64,000 nt of DNA from Flavobacterium phycosphaerae (lineage in GTDB: Bacteria > Bacteroidota > Bacteroidia > Flavobacteriales > Flavobacteriaceae), in the NCBI RefSeq assembly GCF_010119235.1, contig NZ_JAAATZ010000001.1, positions 588,501 to 652,500 of the forward strand, given 5' to 3'. Numbering within the stretch: position 1 is the stretch's first letter; every line of letters starts with the position of its first letter. The translations under genes and the position numbers were made by a program. Under the pieces are notes generated by a model. That model saw only the letters and a list, made by a program, of their open reading frames with translations, was not told the DNA's origin and did not search any database. Positions 1 through 8,964 of this stretch are shown one piece after another.

Positions 1-99
1 TTCGAAAAGAGAAAGCTAAATAATTATTTTGAATGTTAAATGCGTTATCAATTTAACTAACCCAGATTAATTTATCATTCAACATTTACAATAAATTTT

Positions 100-924
100 A
101 TGAAGCAGTACCATGATTTAGTGCGACACGTTTTAGCAAACGGTTGTCAAAAAGGAGATAGAACCGGGACGGGAACCAAAAGTGTTTTTGGGTACCAAAT
201 GCGCTTTGATTTAAATGAAGGTTTTCCAATGGTAACTACCAAAAAACTTCACCTGAAATCAATTATTTATGAGTTATTATGGTTCTTAAAAGGCGATACT
301 AATATTGCTTATTTAAAAGAAAACGGCGTAAAAATCTGGGACGAATGGGCTGATGAAAACGGGGACTTGGGTCCGGTATACGGCCATCAATGGCGCAATT
401 GGAACAGCGAAGAAATTGATCAAATCACCGAATTGATTGACACTTTAAAGAAAAACCCCAACAGTCGACGCATGTTGGTTTCCGCCTGGAATCCTTCGGT
501 ATTGCCGGACACTTCAAAATCGTTTGCCGAAAATGTAGCCAACGGAAAAGCCGCTTTACCTCCTTGCCATGCCTTTTTTCAATTTTATGTAGCCGATGGC
601 AAATTATCTTGTCAGTTATACCAAAGAAGCGCTGATATTTTCTTAGGCGTTCCGTTTAATATTGCTTCTTATGCTTTATTTACCATGATGATTGCTCAGG
701 TTTGCGACTTACAAGTAGGCGAATTCATTCACACTTTTGGCGATGCTCATATTTATAACAATCACTTTGAACAAGTAGAATTGCAATTATCGCGTGAGCC
801 AAGACCATTACCGAAAATGATTCTGAATCCGGAGGTGAAAAACATCTTCGACTTTACTTTTGAAGATTTTACTTTAGTAGATTACGACCCGCATCCTCAT
901 ATTAAAGGCGCTGTTGCTATTTAA
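100..924 (+). CDS. thyA: Thymidylate synthase
   Basis: Makes dTMP from dUMP, using methylene-tetrahydrofolate as both carbon donor and reductant, in the cytoplasm. The 274-residue product has the length and motifs of classical ThyA: an N-terminal DRTGTGT phosphate loop near residue 21, the catalytic cysteine in [11 protein letters not shown] (about Cys156), the [17 protein letters not shown] segment and the C-terminal [10 protein letters not shown]. It starts at an ATG. The reaction produces dihydrofolate, which the folA product encoded 2.2 kb downstream recycles, so the two genes are functionally paired although other genes lie between them. Family assignment is essentially certain from the motifs. 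Confidence 0.98.
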   Translation: MKQYHDLVRHVLANGCQKGDRTGTGTKSVFGYQMRFDLNEGFPMVTTKKLHLKSIIYELLWFLKGDTNIAYLKENGVKIWDEWADENGDLGPVYGHQWRNWNSEEIDQITELIDTLKKNPNSRRMLVSAWNPSVLPDTSKSFAENVANGKAALPPCHAFFQFYVADGKLSCQLYQRSADIFLGVPFNIASYALFTMMIAQVCDLQVGEFIHTFGDAHIYNNHFEQVELQLSREPRPLPKMILNPEVKNIFDFTFEDFTLVDYDPHPHIKGAVAI

Positions 925-1014
925 ATCGTTTCCAAATTTCTAAAAAAGACTACCAATTATTAGTTCCGCTAATTTTTTGTTTATTTTTATATGGAATTTA
1001 CTTTTCTTTAACCA

Positions 1015-2433
1015 ATGAAAACAATCGGAATTATCGGCGTCGGATTCACCGGAACAATGACAGCCGTTCAGCTTATTGAAAAAGCTACAGCTCCATGTGA
1101 AATAACTTTAATAAATGAGAGAGAAACACTGAACCGAGGCATTGCTTATAATCCGTATTCAGACAAACATTTATTAAATGTCATAACCGCTAAAATGAGT
1201 GCTTTCCCTGATCAGCCGGATCATTTTTTGGACTGGATTATGGAAAGGGATGACTTTAAAAATAAAGACAAGGCTTTTATTGCCAATTCCTTTTTACCAC
1301 GTCAATTGTTTGGCGATTATTTGGTTACCATTTGGGAAAAATACCAAGCAGTTGCTAAATCAAAAAACATAAAACTAACCGTCATTGAAAGTTTTGTGGT
1401 CGATTTAGAAGTACATCCTAATTCCGTAGAACTTTGGTTAGACAACAACGACAAATTGCTGGTGGATTATGGTATAATTGCTTCCGGAAATCAAGTGCCA
1501 AAGAATCCAAAAATAGAAAATCCTGATTTTTACCAAAGCAAAAATTATTTCCAAAACCCCTGGAAGATTGATTCAGTACTTAACATCAACCCCGATTTGC
1601 CCGTATTGATTGTAGGTAATGGATTGACCATGGTGGATACTGTAATTGCTCTTTTGGAACAAGGATTTAAAAATGAAATTTATTCCATTTCCCCTAACGG
1701 ATTTAATATTTTACCACACCGTCACAACGGATTGAAATACACCAAACTAACCGAAGAGCTGCGAGACGATATGAGTTTGTATGATTTGGTGAAATTGGTT
1801 CATAAACACATCAAAGCGGTTAGAGAATATGGCGCAACTGCCGAACCGGTCATCGATTCTTTGCGTCCGTTTACTCAAAATATGTGGAAACGTTTTACCG
1901 ATGAAGAAAGAAGTATATTCATGTCGAGATTCCGTCATTTATGGGGAGTTGCGCGTCATCGAATTCCGATTCACTCTCACGATAAATTACAGCAGTTGCG
2001 TATTGACGGCAAGTTAAAAATCAATTCCGGCCGATTACTGAATTTCACCGAAGTGGCAGATGGTATCCTAGTGGATTATTTTGACAAAAAAGAACACGCC
2101 AACAAGCAAGTAAAAGTATCGAGAATCATTAACTGCACCGGTCCAGACACCGATTTGAATAATATTGAGCATTCGTTTCTGAAAAACTGTCTGCTAAAAG
2201 GACTCTTAAAACAAGACACTCTTAAATTGGGAATTGTTGCTGACACCACCACTTTTCAAGTTATTGATGCCAACAATCAACCGCATTCCAATTTATTTAC
2301 CTTGGGCGGAAATTTGAAAGGCGAACTTTGGGAAAGCACCGCGGTGAATGAACTTAGAACACAAGCTGAACGTTTGGCCGAAAGACTTAAACCGCAAAAT
2401 CAGCCAACGGTAGTTCAGCCATTAGATGCTTAA
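1015..2433 (+). CDS. FAD/NAD(P)-binding protein (putative oxidoreductase)
   Basis: A 472-residue soluble protein that begins with a dinucleotide-binding Rossmann motif (GIIGVGFTGTMTA, residues 5-17). A second nucleotide-binding stretch (VLIVGNGLTMVDT) lies near residue 197, and a C-terminal NLFTLGGNLKGELWESTAVNELR segment is typical of the FAD-NAD(P)-binding family (NAD_binding_9 type). Its substrate cannot be told from the sequence. Proteins of this type are related to flavin monooxygenases and YdhS-like proteins. It lies 90 bp after thyA in the same direction and is followed by a strong bidirectional hairpin terminator. I call the family and leave the reaction open. Confidence 0.8.
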   Translation: MKTIGIIGVGFTGTMTAVQLIEKATAPCEITLINERETLNRGIAYNPYSDKHLLNVITAKMSAFPDQPDHFLDWIMERDDFKNKDKAFIANSFLPRQLFGDYLVTIWEKYQAVAKSKNIKLTVIESFVVDLEVHPNSVELWLDNNDKLLVDYGIIASGNQVPKNPKIENPDFYQSKNYFQNPWKIDSVLNINPDLPVLIVGNGLTMVDTVIALLEQGFKNEIYSISPNGFNILPHRHNGLKYTKLTEELRDDMSLYDLVKLVHKHIKAVREYGATAEPVIDSLRPFTQNMWKRFTDEERSIFMSRFRHLWGVARHRIPIHSHDKLQQLRIDGKLKINSGRLLNFTEVADGILVDYFDKKEHANKQVKVSRIINCTGPDTDLNNIEHSFLKNCLLKGLLKQDTLKLGIVADTTTFQVIDANNQPHSNLFTLGGNLKGELWESTAVNELRTQAERLAERLKPQNQPTVVQPLDA

Positions 2434-2453
2434 TCACCTTATATCTTATGCAT

Positions 2454-2479
2454 AAAATCCGCTCTTAAGCGGATTTTTT
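2454..2479. terminator. Bidirectional intrinsic terminator
   Basis: A perfect 10-bp stem, AAAATCCGCT paired with AGCGGATTTT around the loop CTTA, flanked by A and T runs on both sides. It ends the thyA-side transcript. Because it is symmetric, it could also end a minus-strand transcript coming from the gene remnant at 2501-2651. Confidence 0.8.
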
Positions 2480-2500
2480 ATTTTTTAACCAACTAAAATA

Positions 2501-2651
2501 TCATAGTACCAAAACACTGTTTTCTGCTCCGGCAAAATCGTTATAAGTAAAACTGTCGGCTTCCGTATTGTTTACCAAATTTACTATTTTACAAGCGCTA
2601 TCACTTTTAGGAGATTACTAAAAAAGCAGGTGTGATTAAAAGAAAACACAT
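2501..2651 (-). pseudogene. Probable remnant of a deleted minus-strand gene
   Basis: The 340 bp between the FAD protein and the 2TM gene hold no intact gene. On the minus strand, 2614 to 2501 reads as 37 protein-like residues (including KIVNLVNNTEADSFTYNDF and AGAENSVLVL) ending in TGA just before the shared terminator. At the other side an ATG at 2651, with AAGGAG nine bases upstream, opens a 14-codon frame, and a perfect operator-like palindrome lies at 2686-2701. I infer a gene that lost its middle but kept its promoter region and 3' end. The product is unknown, and the protein-like look of the C-terminal piece is a judgement. Confidence 0.35.
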
Positions 2652-2685
2652 AATTTATGACTCCTTAATTTCTTTATTCTTTATC

Positions 2686-2701
2686 AAGAAAACGTTTTCT
2701 T
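2686..2701. promoter_or_regulatory. Operator-like palindrome (LacI type), distal copy
   Basis: AAGAAAACGTTTTCTT is a perfect 16-bp palindrome with the CG-centred core typical of LacI-family operators. The same AAAACGTTTT core occurs beside the lacI-type gene at 60 kb. Here it lies 72 bp upstream of the 2TM gene and 35 bp upstream of the start of the decayed minus-strand gene, so either could have been its target. Confidence 0.5.
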
Positions 2702-2773
2702 ACTGCATTATCTGAAAATGAGATTTTAGCATTTTAAAAATAAGTTTTATCTTTAAAGCACTAATTTCGCCCT

Positions 2774-3112
2774 ATGGAAAGAGATCAACACGAATTATAC
2801 GAATATGCCCGAGATAGAATCAAACAAAAAAAAAGTTTGTATTTTCATTTCATGGTGCTGTTAATCGGCAGTTTGTTTTTATTTGTTGCCAACAAATGGC
2901 TTTCTTTCTATCCTGACAGAACCTGGTGGACTTGGGCGGTTGCCCTTTGGATATTCCTGTTTTTACTTCACACCATTAAAGTATTTATCATTGACAGCTT
3001 TATGAACAAACACTGGGAGCGTGCTCAAATTGATAAGCTAATGTTGCAACAATCCAAAAAATTAGAACAATTGAAAAATGATTTTGATAATGCTAAATCT
3101 ACTGCAGAATGA
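2774..3112 (+). CDS. 2TM domain-containing membrane protein
   Basis: A 112-residue protein with a charged N-terminus (ERDQHELYEYARDRIKQKK), then two hydrophobic helices at about residues 24-44 and 55-75 separated by WLSFYPDRTWWTW, and a charged, probably coiled C-terminal tail. This is the 2TM domain layout, common in Bacteroidota as stand-alone proteins and next to LytTR or histidine-kinase modules. The function is unknown. A TAATTTCG box at about 2762 could be its -7 promoter element. It overlaps folA by four bases (ATGA), which implies translational coupling. Confidence 0.75.
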   Translation: MERDQHELYEYARDRIKQKKSLYFHFMVLLIGSLFLFVANKWLSFYPDRTWWTWAVALWIFLFLLHTIKVFIIDSFMNKHWERAQIDKLMLQQSKKLEQLKNDFDNAKSTAE

Positions 3113-3591
3113 TTACACTTATAGCGGCAGTAGCAGAAAACAATGCACTGGGTAAAGACAATCAACTGCTTTGGCATTTGCCCGATGATTTTAAACGATT
3201 CAAAAGTTTAACTTCCGGACATTATATTATCATGGGAAGAAAAACATTTGAAAGTTTTCCAAAACCTTTGCCCAACAGAACGCATGTTATCATCACCCGA
3301 CAAAAAAACTATGCTCCAGAAGGTTGTATTGTTGTCAATTCATTGGAAGATGCTATTGCGGTTTGTCCAAAAGACGAAGAAGTTTTTGTCATTGGAGGTG
3401 GTGAAATTTATACTCAATCTATAGCCATGGCTGATAAAATTGACATCACCAAAGTACATCAGCATTTTGAAGCCGACACTTTTTTTCCCGAAATCGATTT
3501 GAAGCTATGGAAGTTGATAAGTGAAGAATTTCATCCCAAAGATGAAAAGCATGCTTTTGACTTTACTTTTTTAACTTACGTCAGAAGATAA
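3109..3591 (+). CDS. folA: Dihydrofolate reductase
   Basis: Reduces dihydrofolate to tetrahydrofolate with NADPH, closing the cycle that thymidylate synthase (thyA, start of the window) opens. At 160 residues it is a standard chromosomal DHFR. It has the N-terminal LIAAVAENNALGKDNQLLWHLPDD, where the conserved Trp and acidic residue of the active site lie. The IIMGRKTFESF segment carries the NADPH-binding region, and VFVIGGGEIYTQ holds the glycine-rich motif. It starts within the last codon of the 2TM gene (ATGA overlap). The trimethoprim-resistance plasmid types are different in sequence, and this looks native. Confidence 0.97.
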   Translation: MITLIAAVAENNALGKDNQLLWHLPDDFKRFKSLTSGHYIIMGRKTFESFPKPLPNRTHVIITRQKNYAPEGCIVVNSLEDAIAVCPKDEEVFVIGGGEIYTQSIAMADKIDITKVHQHFEADTFFPEIDLKLWKLISEEFHPKDEKHAFDFTFLTYVRR

Positions 3592-3593
3592 AA

Positions 3594-3613
3594 AAACACC
3601 CCGAAAGGTGTTT
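3594..3613 (-). terminator. Terminator between convergent genes
   Basis: AAACACC, loop CCGAAA, GGTGTTT. On the minus strand the stem is followed by a run of seven T, so it best fits termination of the small membrane gene at 3642. It may also block folA read-through. Confidence 0.6.
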
Positions 3614-3641
3614 AAAATCAAAACAGTTAATCCATTTCTCA

Positions 3642-3959
3642 TTAAGTTTCCAATAATAATTGGCAGCTTAAGACGAAAATAATCAGTACCAAGAACAGGC
3701 CTGAGGATATCATTATCACATTGGAAATTCTTTGCGAGTACATTTCATAGAATCCTTTAACGCCAAATACCACAAAAGTGCTAAAGGTGAAATATGTCAA
3801 AATTTCCAAAAATTTATTTAACCCAATAAACAAATGCCTTTCAACCTCATTGCCCCCAATAAGATTGACAGAATCTTTCAATAGAAATAAAAGGACAAAA
3901 GTTACCACAAGTGAAACTACAATCCATCTTATTTCTGACATCATAACTCTTGCATTCAT
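3642..3959 (-). CDS. Small hypothetical membrane protein
   Basis: I do not recognise this protein. The open frame can start at a TTG at 4028. I prefer the ATG at 3959, which gives 105 residues starting MNARVMMSEIRW, because the extra N-terminal residues look like translated AT-rich spacer. It has three hydrophobic segments (after EIRW; around EILTYFTFSTFVVFGV; and the C-terminal NVIMISSGLFLVLIIFVLSC), so it is predicted to span the inner membrane three times. It is convergent with folA and divergent from ubiE. No catalytic motif is visible. Confidence 0.5.
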   Translation of the reverse strand: MNARVMMSEIRWIVVSLVVTFVLLFLLKDSVNLIGGNEVERHLFIGLNKFLEILTYFTFSTFVVFGVKGFYEMYSQRISNVIMISSGLFLVLIIFVLSCQLLLET

Positions 3960-4132
3960 GGTCTTAAATATTTTGATTTTTGATACTACAAAGTTTCTAA
4001 TTATAAATGACAAAAAAATCCCCAACAATGGGTATTTTTTATTAAAAAATGATATAATTTTACTACAATTAATTTATCTGAAATTAAAAATAGCTGTTTT
4101 ACTAAATCATTCCGCTAATTAAAATATTGGCT

Positions 4133-4140
4133 TATATTTG
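4133..4140 (+). promoter_or_regulatory. -7 promoter box for ubiE/menG
   Basis: TATATTTG matches the Bacteroidota TAnnTTTG -7 element and lies 14 bp before the ATG of ubiE/menG. No good -33 TTTG is seen at the usual spacing. Confidence 0.5.
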
Positions 4141-4154
4141 TCGAAAAATAACCT

Positions 4155-4885
4155 ATGTCTAAGAGTATCACTCCTTATAAAGATTCCGCACTTGGCAAAA
4201 AAGAACAAGTAACCCAAATGTTCGATACCATTTCGGGGAATTATGATGGATTAAACAGAGTCATTTCTTTGGGCATTGATGTTAAATGGCGTAAAAAAGT
4301 TGTCGCTTTAGTAGCCGCAAAAAAACCGGAAACCATTTTAGACATTGCCACCGGAACCGGTGATTTGGCCATTTTGATGACTACCACTACCGCCCAAAAA
4401 ATAATTGGTCTTGATTTATCCTCAGGCATGTTGGAAGTGGGCAAGAAAAAATTCAAGGTAAAAATTTATCCGATAAAATAGAAATGGTTTTAGGTGACAG
4501 TGAAAACATTCCTTATCCCGATAATTATTTTGATGCCATTACGGTTTCCTTTGGTATTCGAAACTTTGAAACCTTAGAAAAAGGCTTAGCTGAAATTCAC
4601 CGTGTTTTAAAACCTAACGGTGTTTTTGTTATACTAGAAACTTCGGTTCCGACAAAATTCCCTTTCAAACAAGGTTATACTTTTTATACTAAATACATTT
4701 TACCTTTGGTAGGGAAATTATTTTCTAAAGACAATAGTGCCTACGGTTACCTATCAGAATCAGCTGCTAACTTTCCATTTGGCGAAGCGTTAAACAATAT
4801 TTTACGAAAAACTTCGTTTATAGATTGTAAAGCGTTGCCGCAAACCTTTGGAGTAGCCACCATTTATACCGCAACAAAAAAATAA
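4155..4885 (+). CDS. ubiE: Demethylmenaquinone methyltransferase, with a one-base frameshift
   Basis: SAM-dependent methyltransferase of the last step of menaquinone synthesis (UbiE/MenG). The reading frame is split: 4155-4481 carries the N-terminal half with the SAM-binding motif DIATGTGDLA, and 4484-4885 carries the rest (MVLGDSENIPYPDNYFDAI, RVLKPNGVFVILETS, C-terminal TFGVATIYTATKK). A six-A run at 4446-4451 joins them. One more A would restore GKKKIQGKNLSDKIEMVLGD and a continuous 243-residue protein of the usual length. Menaquinone is normally essential in this group, so I treat this as one gene with a probable sequencing or assembly error, not as two genes. Confidence 0.88.
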
Positions 4886-4907
4886 AACTGAAGTTGTCAG
4901 CATACCA

Positions 4908-5609
4908 ATGAAAAAAATATTTGTTCTATTTCTTCTAATTACACTACAGACACAAGCACAATTGGGCAAAAGTTTGTTTACCAAAGACCCAATCATAAAC
5001 TTGGAGAATTTTGACAAACAAAAAGTGTATTGGGGCTATTTTTTAGGATTTAGTACTTTTGATTACAAAACCGATTATAAAGTGCCCGGAAAGGATATTG
5101 ATGTGAAAGGACATACCGGATTCAATGTTGGACTTGTGGGCAGTTTAAGACTTCATGAATACGTAGAACTTCGTTTTGAACCAGGCTTGTACTACGCTAG
5201 CAGAACATTAACATACTCAGGATTCAACAAAGATCGTGATGCTATTAGAGAAGTAAAGGCAACTTACATCGACTTCCCGTTGATGTTGAAATTTTCTTCG
5301 TTAAGAACCGGTAATGTTCGCCCTTACTTGGTTGGTGGTGTATCCTCTACATTGAATCTTTCGAGCAACTCGAAATCAAAAGACGACAACCTGCAACAAA
5401 AATTCAGAGTAAAACCTTGGACCCAAAATTATACTTTTGGTTTTGGCGTTGATTTGTATTTTGAATATTTTAAATTCTCTCCTTCTATTCGAGGGGTTTT
5501 TGGTTTCAAAGACGAATTGATTCGCGACAATGACCCTAACAGCCCGTGGACAGGAAACATTGAATCATTGAAAACCCGTGCGGTGCTTATCAATTTTACT
5601 TTCCACTAA
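4908..5609 (+). CDS. porT: PorT/SprT-type outer-membrane protein of the type IX secretion system
   Basis: A 233-residue protein with a signal peptide (MKKIFVLFLLITLQTQAQ) and the alternating pattern of a small eight-strand outer-membrane beta-barrel (GFNVGLVGSLRLHEYVELRFEPGLYY, YLVGGVSSTLNLS). Length, N-terminal AQLGKSLFTKDPIINLENFD and position right after ubiE/menG match the PorT (SprT) proteins of flavobacteria, which are needed for T9SS secretion and gliding. The starch genes at 49-54 kb encode proteins with T9SS sorting domains, so a client set is present in the same window. The gap to ubiE/menG is 22 bp, so co-transcription is likely. Confidence 0.82.
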   Translation: MKKIFVLFLLITLQTQAQLGKSLFTKDPIINLENFDKQKVYWGYFLGFSTFDYKTDYKVPGKDIDVKGHTGFNVGLVGSLRLHEYVELRFEPGLYYASRTLTYSGFNKDRDAIREVKATYIDFPLMLKFSSLRTGNVRPYLVGGVSSTLNLSSNSKSKDDNLQQKFRVKPWTQNYTFGFGVDLYFEYFKFSPSIRGVFGFKDELIRDNDPNSPWTGNIESLKTRAVLINFTFH

Positions 5610-6334
5610 GAATTTCTTTTAAACTCACTCAGGAAAATAGCGGTCGCCGTAGCTACATTCAAACTTTCGGTTTGTTGTAAGTCTCCAAATCTCGGAATGG
5701 CAATTCGGTTTTTGATGCTTTTTTCTAAAACTGCCGAAATTCCGTTAGCTTCGTTACCAAGAACCAATATTCCTTCAGTGGGCAATGTTTCTTTATAAAC
5801 ATTTTTCCCATCCATAAAAGTACCGAAAACCGGCAATTGACTTTTGGAGAGATACTCCTCTAAATCTAAATAATTGACCTTGACACGAGCTATAGAACCC
5901 ATGGTTGATTGAATTACTTTTGGGTTGTAACTATCAACTGTTTCTTTAGAACAAATTAATTGTTTGACTCCAAACCAATCACACAGTCGAATGATAGTTC
6001 CCAAATTTCCGGGATCACGAATATCATCCAAAGCTACTATCAAGCCAGAATTTTCAACATTTGTTTCTTTTGGAATTTTAAAAAGTGCCAAACACGAACT
6101 CGGAGAACTTAGCGCACTAATGCGTTTCATATCCTGCTCTTTTATCATTGTTTTTTGCGAAGTCGTAACCTTTGGGAAAATATCTTCGGTAACAAACAAA
6201 TGTTCCAGCACAAAATTTGATAGTAACAATTCCTGTATTACTTTTACACCTTCAGCAAGGAACAATTGTTCTTCATTTCGGTATTTTTTATGTTGAAGAC
6301 TGGTAATTAATTTTATTTGGTTTTTACTAACCAT
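5606..6334 (-). CDS. SpoU/TrmH-family RNA 2'-O-methyltransferase
   Basis: Transfers a methyl group from SAM to a ribose 2'-OH in rRNA or tRNA. The three SPOUT motifs are visible: LVALDDIRDPGNLGTIIRLCDWF (motif 1), VLGNEANGIS (motif 2) and SLNVATATAIFLSEF (motif 3). An N-terminal substrate-binding domain has the typical LAEGVKVIQELL. The open frame extends upstream to 6478, but I choose the ATG at 6334 (MVSKNQIKLITSLQHKKYR, 242 residues), because the upstream part would run through the promoter and start of the divergent gene at 6372. It converges on porT with a four-base overlap of the 3' ends. The exact RNA target cannot be assigned. Confidence 0.88.
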   Translation of the reverse strand: MVSKNQIKLITSLQHKKYRNEEQLFLAEGVKVIQELLLSNFVLEHLFVTEDIFPKVTTSQKTMIKEQDMKRISALSSPSSCLALFKIPKETNVENSGLIVALDDIRDPGNLGTIIRLCDWFGVKQLICSKETVDSYNPKVIQSTMGSIARVKVNYLDLEEYLSKSQLPVFGTFMDGKNVYKETLPTEGILVLGNEANGISAVLEKSIKNRIAIPRFGDLQQTESLNVATATAIFLSEFKRNS

Positions 6335-6343
6335 AAAATACTG

Positions 6344-6351
6344 TACTTTTG
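6344..6351 (+). promoter_or_regulatory. -7 promoter box for the TamA-like gene
   Basis: TACTTTTG fits TAnnTTTG and lies 20 bp before the TTG start at 6372, which gives a leader of only about 14 bases. It sits in a 37-bp divergent gap with the RNA methyltransferase start. Confidence 0.4.
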
Positions 6352-6371
6352 AATTAAATATTTCGCAACAC

Positions 6372-8915
6372 TTGAAAAATAGTATCACAAAAATATCATT
6401 ATTTATTCTAACTGGACTAATTATCTTTGGTTGCAACACCACAAAAAGAGTTCCTGACGGGAAAAGACTCCTGAACAAAAATGATATCTATGTTGATGGC
6501 AAAAAAGACAACACCGAAGACATCTTTAATCAACTCTATCAAAAACAAAACACTTCAATTTTAGGGTATCACCTTCGTTTGAACATCTACAATTTGGCCA
6601 AACCAAAATCGGATTCACTGTTCAAGGCCAAAATGATTAAAAATCCGCAACGCTATTACCGAAAAGCAAAATGGTTATCCAAAAAACAAGTCAAACGTTT
6701 GGGCGAGTCTTTCTTTTATTCGGGCAAAGATAATTTCTTGCGAAAAACAGGTGAAGCGCCCGTGATTTTAGATACTGCCAGCACTCGAAAATCATTACGC
6801 CGTTTAAAGTCATACTATTTCAACCGAGGTTATTTTGACGTTACCACCAAATACAAAATTGACACCCTTGATTCAAAAAGGGTGAAACTCAAATATGACA
6901 TTGCCACCGGAACACCCTATATTCTTGACAGCATTGATAGTTACATCAGCAGTGCCCCGTTAGATTCGATTTATCAATTGCGAAAGAAAAATTCATTTCT
7001 CAAAACAGGCAAACGTTATGAAACCGTTGATTTTGATAATGAAAGAGGTCGAATCACTGAAGATTTCAGAAACAATGGTGCCTACCGTTTTCAGCAAAAT
7101 TATGTGACTTTTGACATTGACACTATTGCGAAAACCCACAAAGCCAATGTAGATTTGGTCATAGAAAATGAATCGGTTAGAGTTGACGACAGCGTTAAAA
7201 TGGCTCCTTTTGAACTGTACAAGATTAGCAAAGTAAATATTTTTACGGACCACAGCGCCACTGATCCTAACGCAAAAATAAGCGACAGCACGGTTTACAA
7301 AGACTTTACATTATACAGTGTTAATAAACTAAAATACCGCCCGAAAGCTATAACCGATGGTGTTTTTGTAGTCAAAGGCACTTATTTTTCAGATAACAAA
7401 ACAACGCTTACTTCTAAGTACCTGAGTAATCTTAAGGTATTCAACTATCCTTTGATTCAATATGTAGAAGACAAAACACAAAAAAATGCTTTGATTGCCA
7501 ATGTATATCTGACACCAAGGAAGAAATACACCTTTGGTTTTTCGACTGATTTTACCCATTCCAACATTCAGGATTTCGGAATTTCGGGCAATACTTTTTT
7601 GGCCATTCGAAATGTATTTAACGGTGCCGAAACCTTTGACATTGGGTTTAGAGGCAATATTGGTTCTTCAAAAGACTTGGCCAATCCTAACAATAACTTC
7701 TTTAATATTTCGGAAATTGGTGTGGATGCCAACCTGAATTTCCCGCGTTTGTTTTTACCGTTCAAAACGGATAAAATCATTCCGAAAACGATGATTCCTT
7801 ATACTAAGATGAGTATTGGTTATGCCAAACAAACCAATATCGGATTAGACAAACAAAACTTTACGAGTTCGCTAACTTACAACTGGACACCTAAGAAAGG
7901 CGTCAACTTTAAATTTGATTTATTCAATATTCAGTTTGTAAAAAACCTGAATCCTACCAATTATTTTAACATCTATAAATCATCATACAATACGATAAAT
8001 GATATTGCCAAAAACTACACTATTAATCCGGACTATACGGATGCAAATGGTGATTTGAAAATTGAAAGCGGTGTCTTAGGCTTTGCCAATGATGCGCTCA
8101 CAGATCCAAGTTTAGGCATCACCGCTGCTGATTCTAAATCAATATTGAGTATTGTAGAAAGAAGAGTCCGATTGACCGAAAACAACCTGATTTTTGCTTC
8201 CAGTCTTTCTTTCTCTAAAACCTCACAGCGCGATTTGTTTGACAATGAGTTTTATGCCTTTAAAACCAAATTAGAATCGGCCGGAAACATGCTGTCTCTT
8301 TTGGCCAGGGCGGCAAAACAACTTAAAAATCAAAACGGAGCCAATACCATTTTTGATGTTGAATTTTCGCAATACATTAAAACCGAAGTTGAGTTTATCA
8401 AACATTGGGATTTAAAACGAAAAAAAGTACTGGCTTCTAAAGCTTTTTTCGGTATTGCCATTCCCTACGGAAACTCTACGAGTATTCCTTTTTCACGAAG
8501 TTATTTTGCCGGAGGTTCTAATGACAACCGAGCTTGGCAATCTTATAGTTTAGGTCCGGGAGGAAGCAGTAGTATTTTGGATTTTAATGAAGCTAATATG
8601 AAACTGATGTTGAGCACAGAATTGCGTTTTAATTTATTTCAAAAACTGAACGGAGCGCTGTTTGCCGATGCCGGAAATATTTGGAACATTTTAGACAACA
8701 CTACCTTTGAGCCTTCTATTTTCAGAAACCTAAAGTCGTTAGAGAATATGGCGCTCGGTACCGGATATGGTTTACGCTATGATTTTAATTTCTTTATATT
8801 AAGGATTGATATGGGATTCAAAACCTATAATCCGGCGCTTTCTGAAGACAAATGGTTCAAGGAATTGCGCTTCGATAAATCGGTTTTAAATATTGGAATA
8901 AATTATCCTTTCTAA
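6372..8915 (+). CDS. BamA/TamA-family outer-membrane lipoprotein (TamL-like)
   Basis: An 847-residue Omp85-superfamily protein. It opens at a TTG with a lipoprotein signal (SLFILTGLIIFGC, lipidated Cys around residue 21). POTRA-like repeats follow to about residue 370, and then a C-terminal 16-strand-type barrel with the AFFGIAIPYGNSTSIPFSRSYFAGG region and final aromatic residue (NIGINYPF). The SRSYFAGGSNDNRAW stretch is the conserved L6-loop region of the family. Lipidated TamA relatives (TamL) are known from Bacteroidota and are thought to act in outer-membrane protein or lipid transport. The TTG start is supported by the signal peptide that follows directly and the absence of an upstream ATG in frame. 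Confidence 0.85.
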   Translation: MKNSITKISLFILTGLIIFGCNTTKRVPDGKRLLNKNDIYVDGKKDNTEDIFNQLYQKQNTSILGYHLRLNIYNLAKPKSDSLFKAKMIKNPQRYYRKAKWLSKKQVKRLGESFFYSGKDNFLRKTGEAPVILDTASTRKSLRRLKSYYFNRGYFDVTTKYKIDTLDSKRVKLKYDIATGTPYILDSIDSYISSAPLDSIYQLRKKNSFLKTGKRYETVDFDNERGRITEDFRNNGAYRFQQNYVTFDIDTIAKTHKANVDLVIENESVRVDDSVKMAPFELYKISKVNIFTDHSATDPNAKISDSTVYKDFTLYSVNKLKYRPKAITDGVFVVKGTYFSDNKTTLTSKYLSNLKVFNYPLIQYVEDKTQKNALIANVYLTPRKKYTFGFSTDFTHSNIQDFGISGNTFLAIRNVFNGAETFDIGFRGNIGSSKDLANPNNNFFNISEIGVDANLNFPRLFLPFKTDKIIPKTMIPYTKMSIGYAKQTNIGLDKQNFTSSLTYNWTPKKGVNFKFDLFNIQFVKNLNPTNYFNIYKSSYNTINDIAKNYTINPDYTDANGDLKIESGVLGFANDALTDPSLGITAADSKSILSIVERRVRLTENNLIFASSLSFSKTSQRDLFDNEFYAFKTKLESAGNMLSLLARAAKQLKNQNGANTIFDVEFSQYIKTEVEFIKHWDLKRKKVLASKAFFGIAIPYGNSTSIPFSRSYFAGGSNDNRAWQSYSLGPGGSSSILDFNEANMKLMLSTELRFNLFQKLNGALFADAGNIWNILDNTTFEPSIFRNLKSLENMALGTGYGLRYDFNFFILRIDMGFKTYNPALSEDKWFKELRFDKSVLNIGINYPF

Positions 8916-8928
8916 AATTAGAAATTAT

Positions 8929-8936
8929 TATTTTTG
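8929..8936 (+). promoter_or_regulatory. -7 promoter box for fbaA
   Basis: TATTTTTG matches TAnnTTTG and lies 28 bp upstream of the aldolase ATG, inside the 49-bp gap after the TamA-like gene. Aldolase therefore probably has its own promoter. Confidence 0.45.
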
Positions 8937-8964
8937 TACCCTTAACTTAAAAACAACCACAACA

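Noticed and set aside
4446..4451. Programmed ribosomal frameshift in ubiE/menG
   Set aside because: The six A are preceded by G and do not make a good tandem-slip heptamer, no downstream stem is evident, and related proteins are encoded in one frame. A base-call error is simpler.
6335..6478. N-terminal extension of the RNA methyltransferase
   Set aside because: It would run antisense through the start and signal peptide of the divergent TamA-like gene, and the 48 extra residues do not resemble the family.
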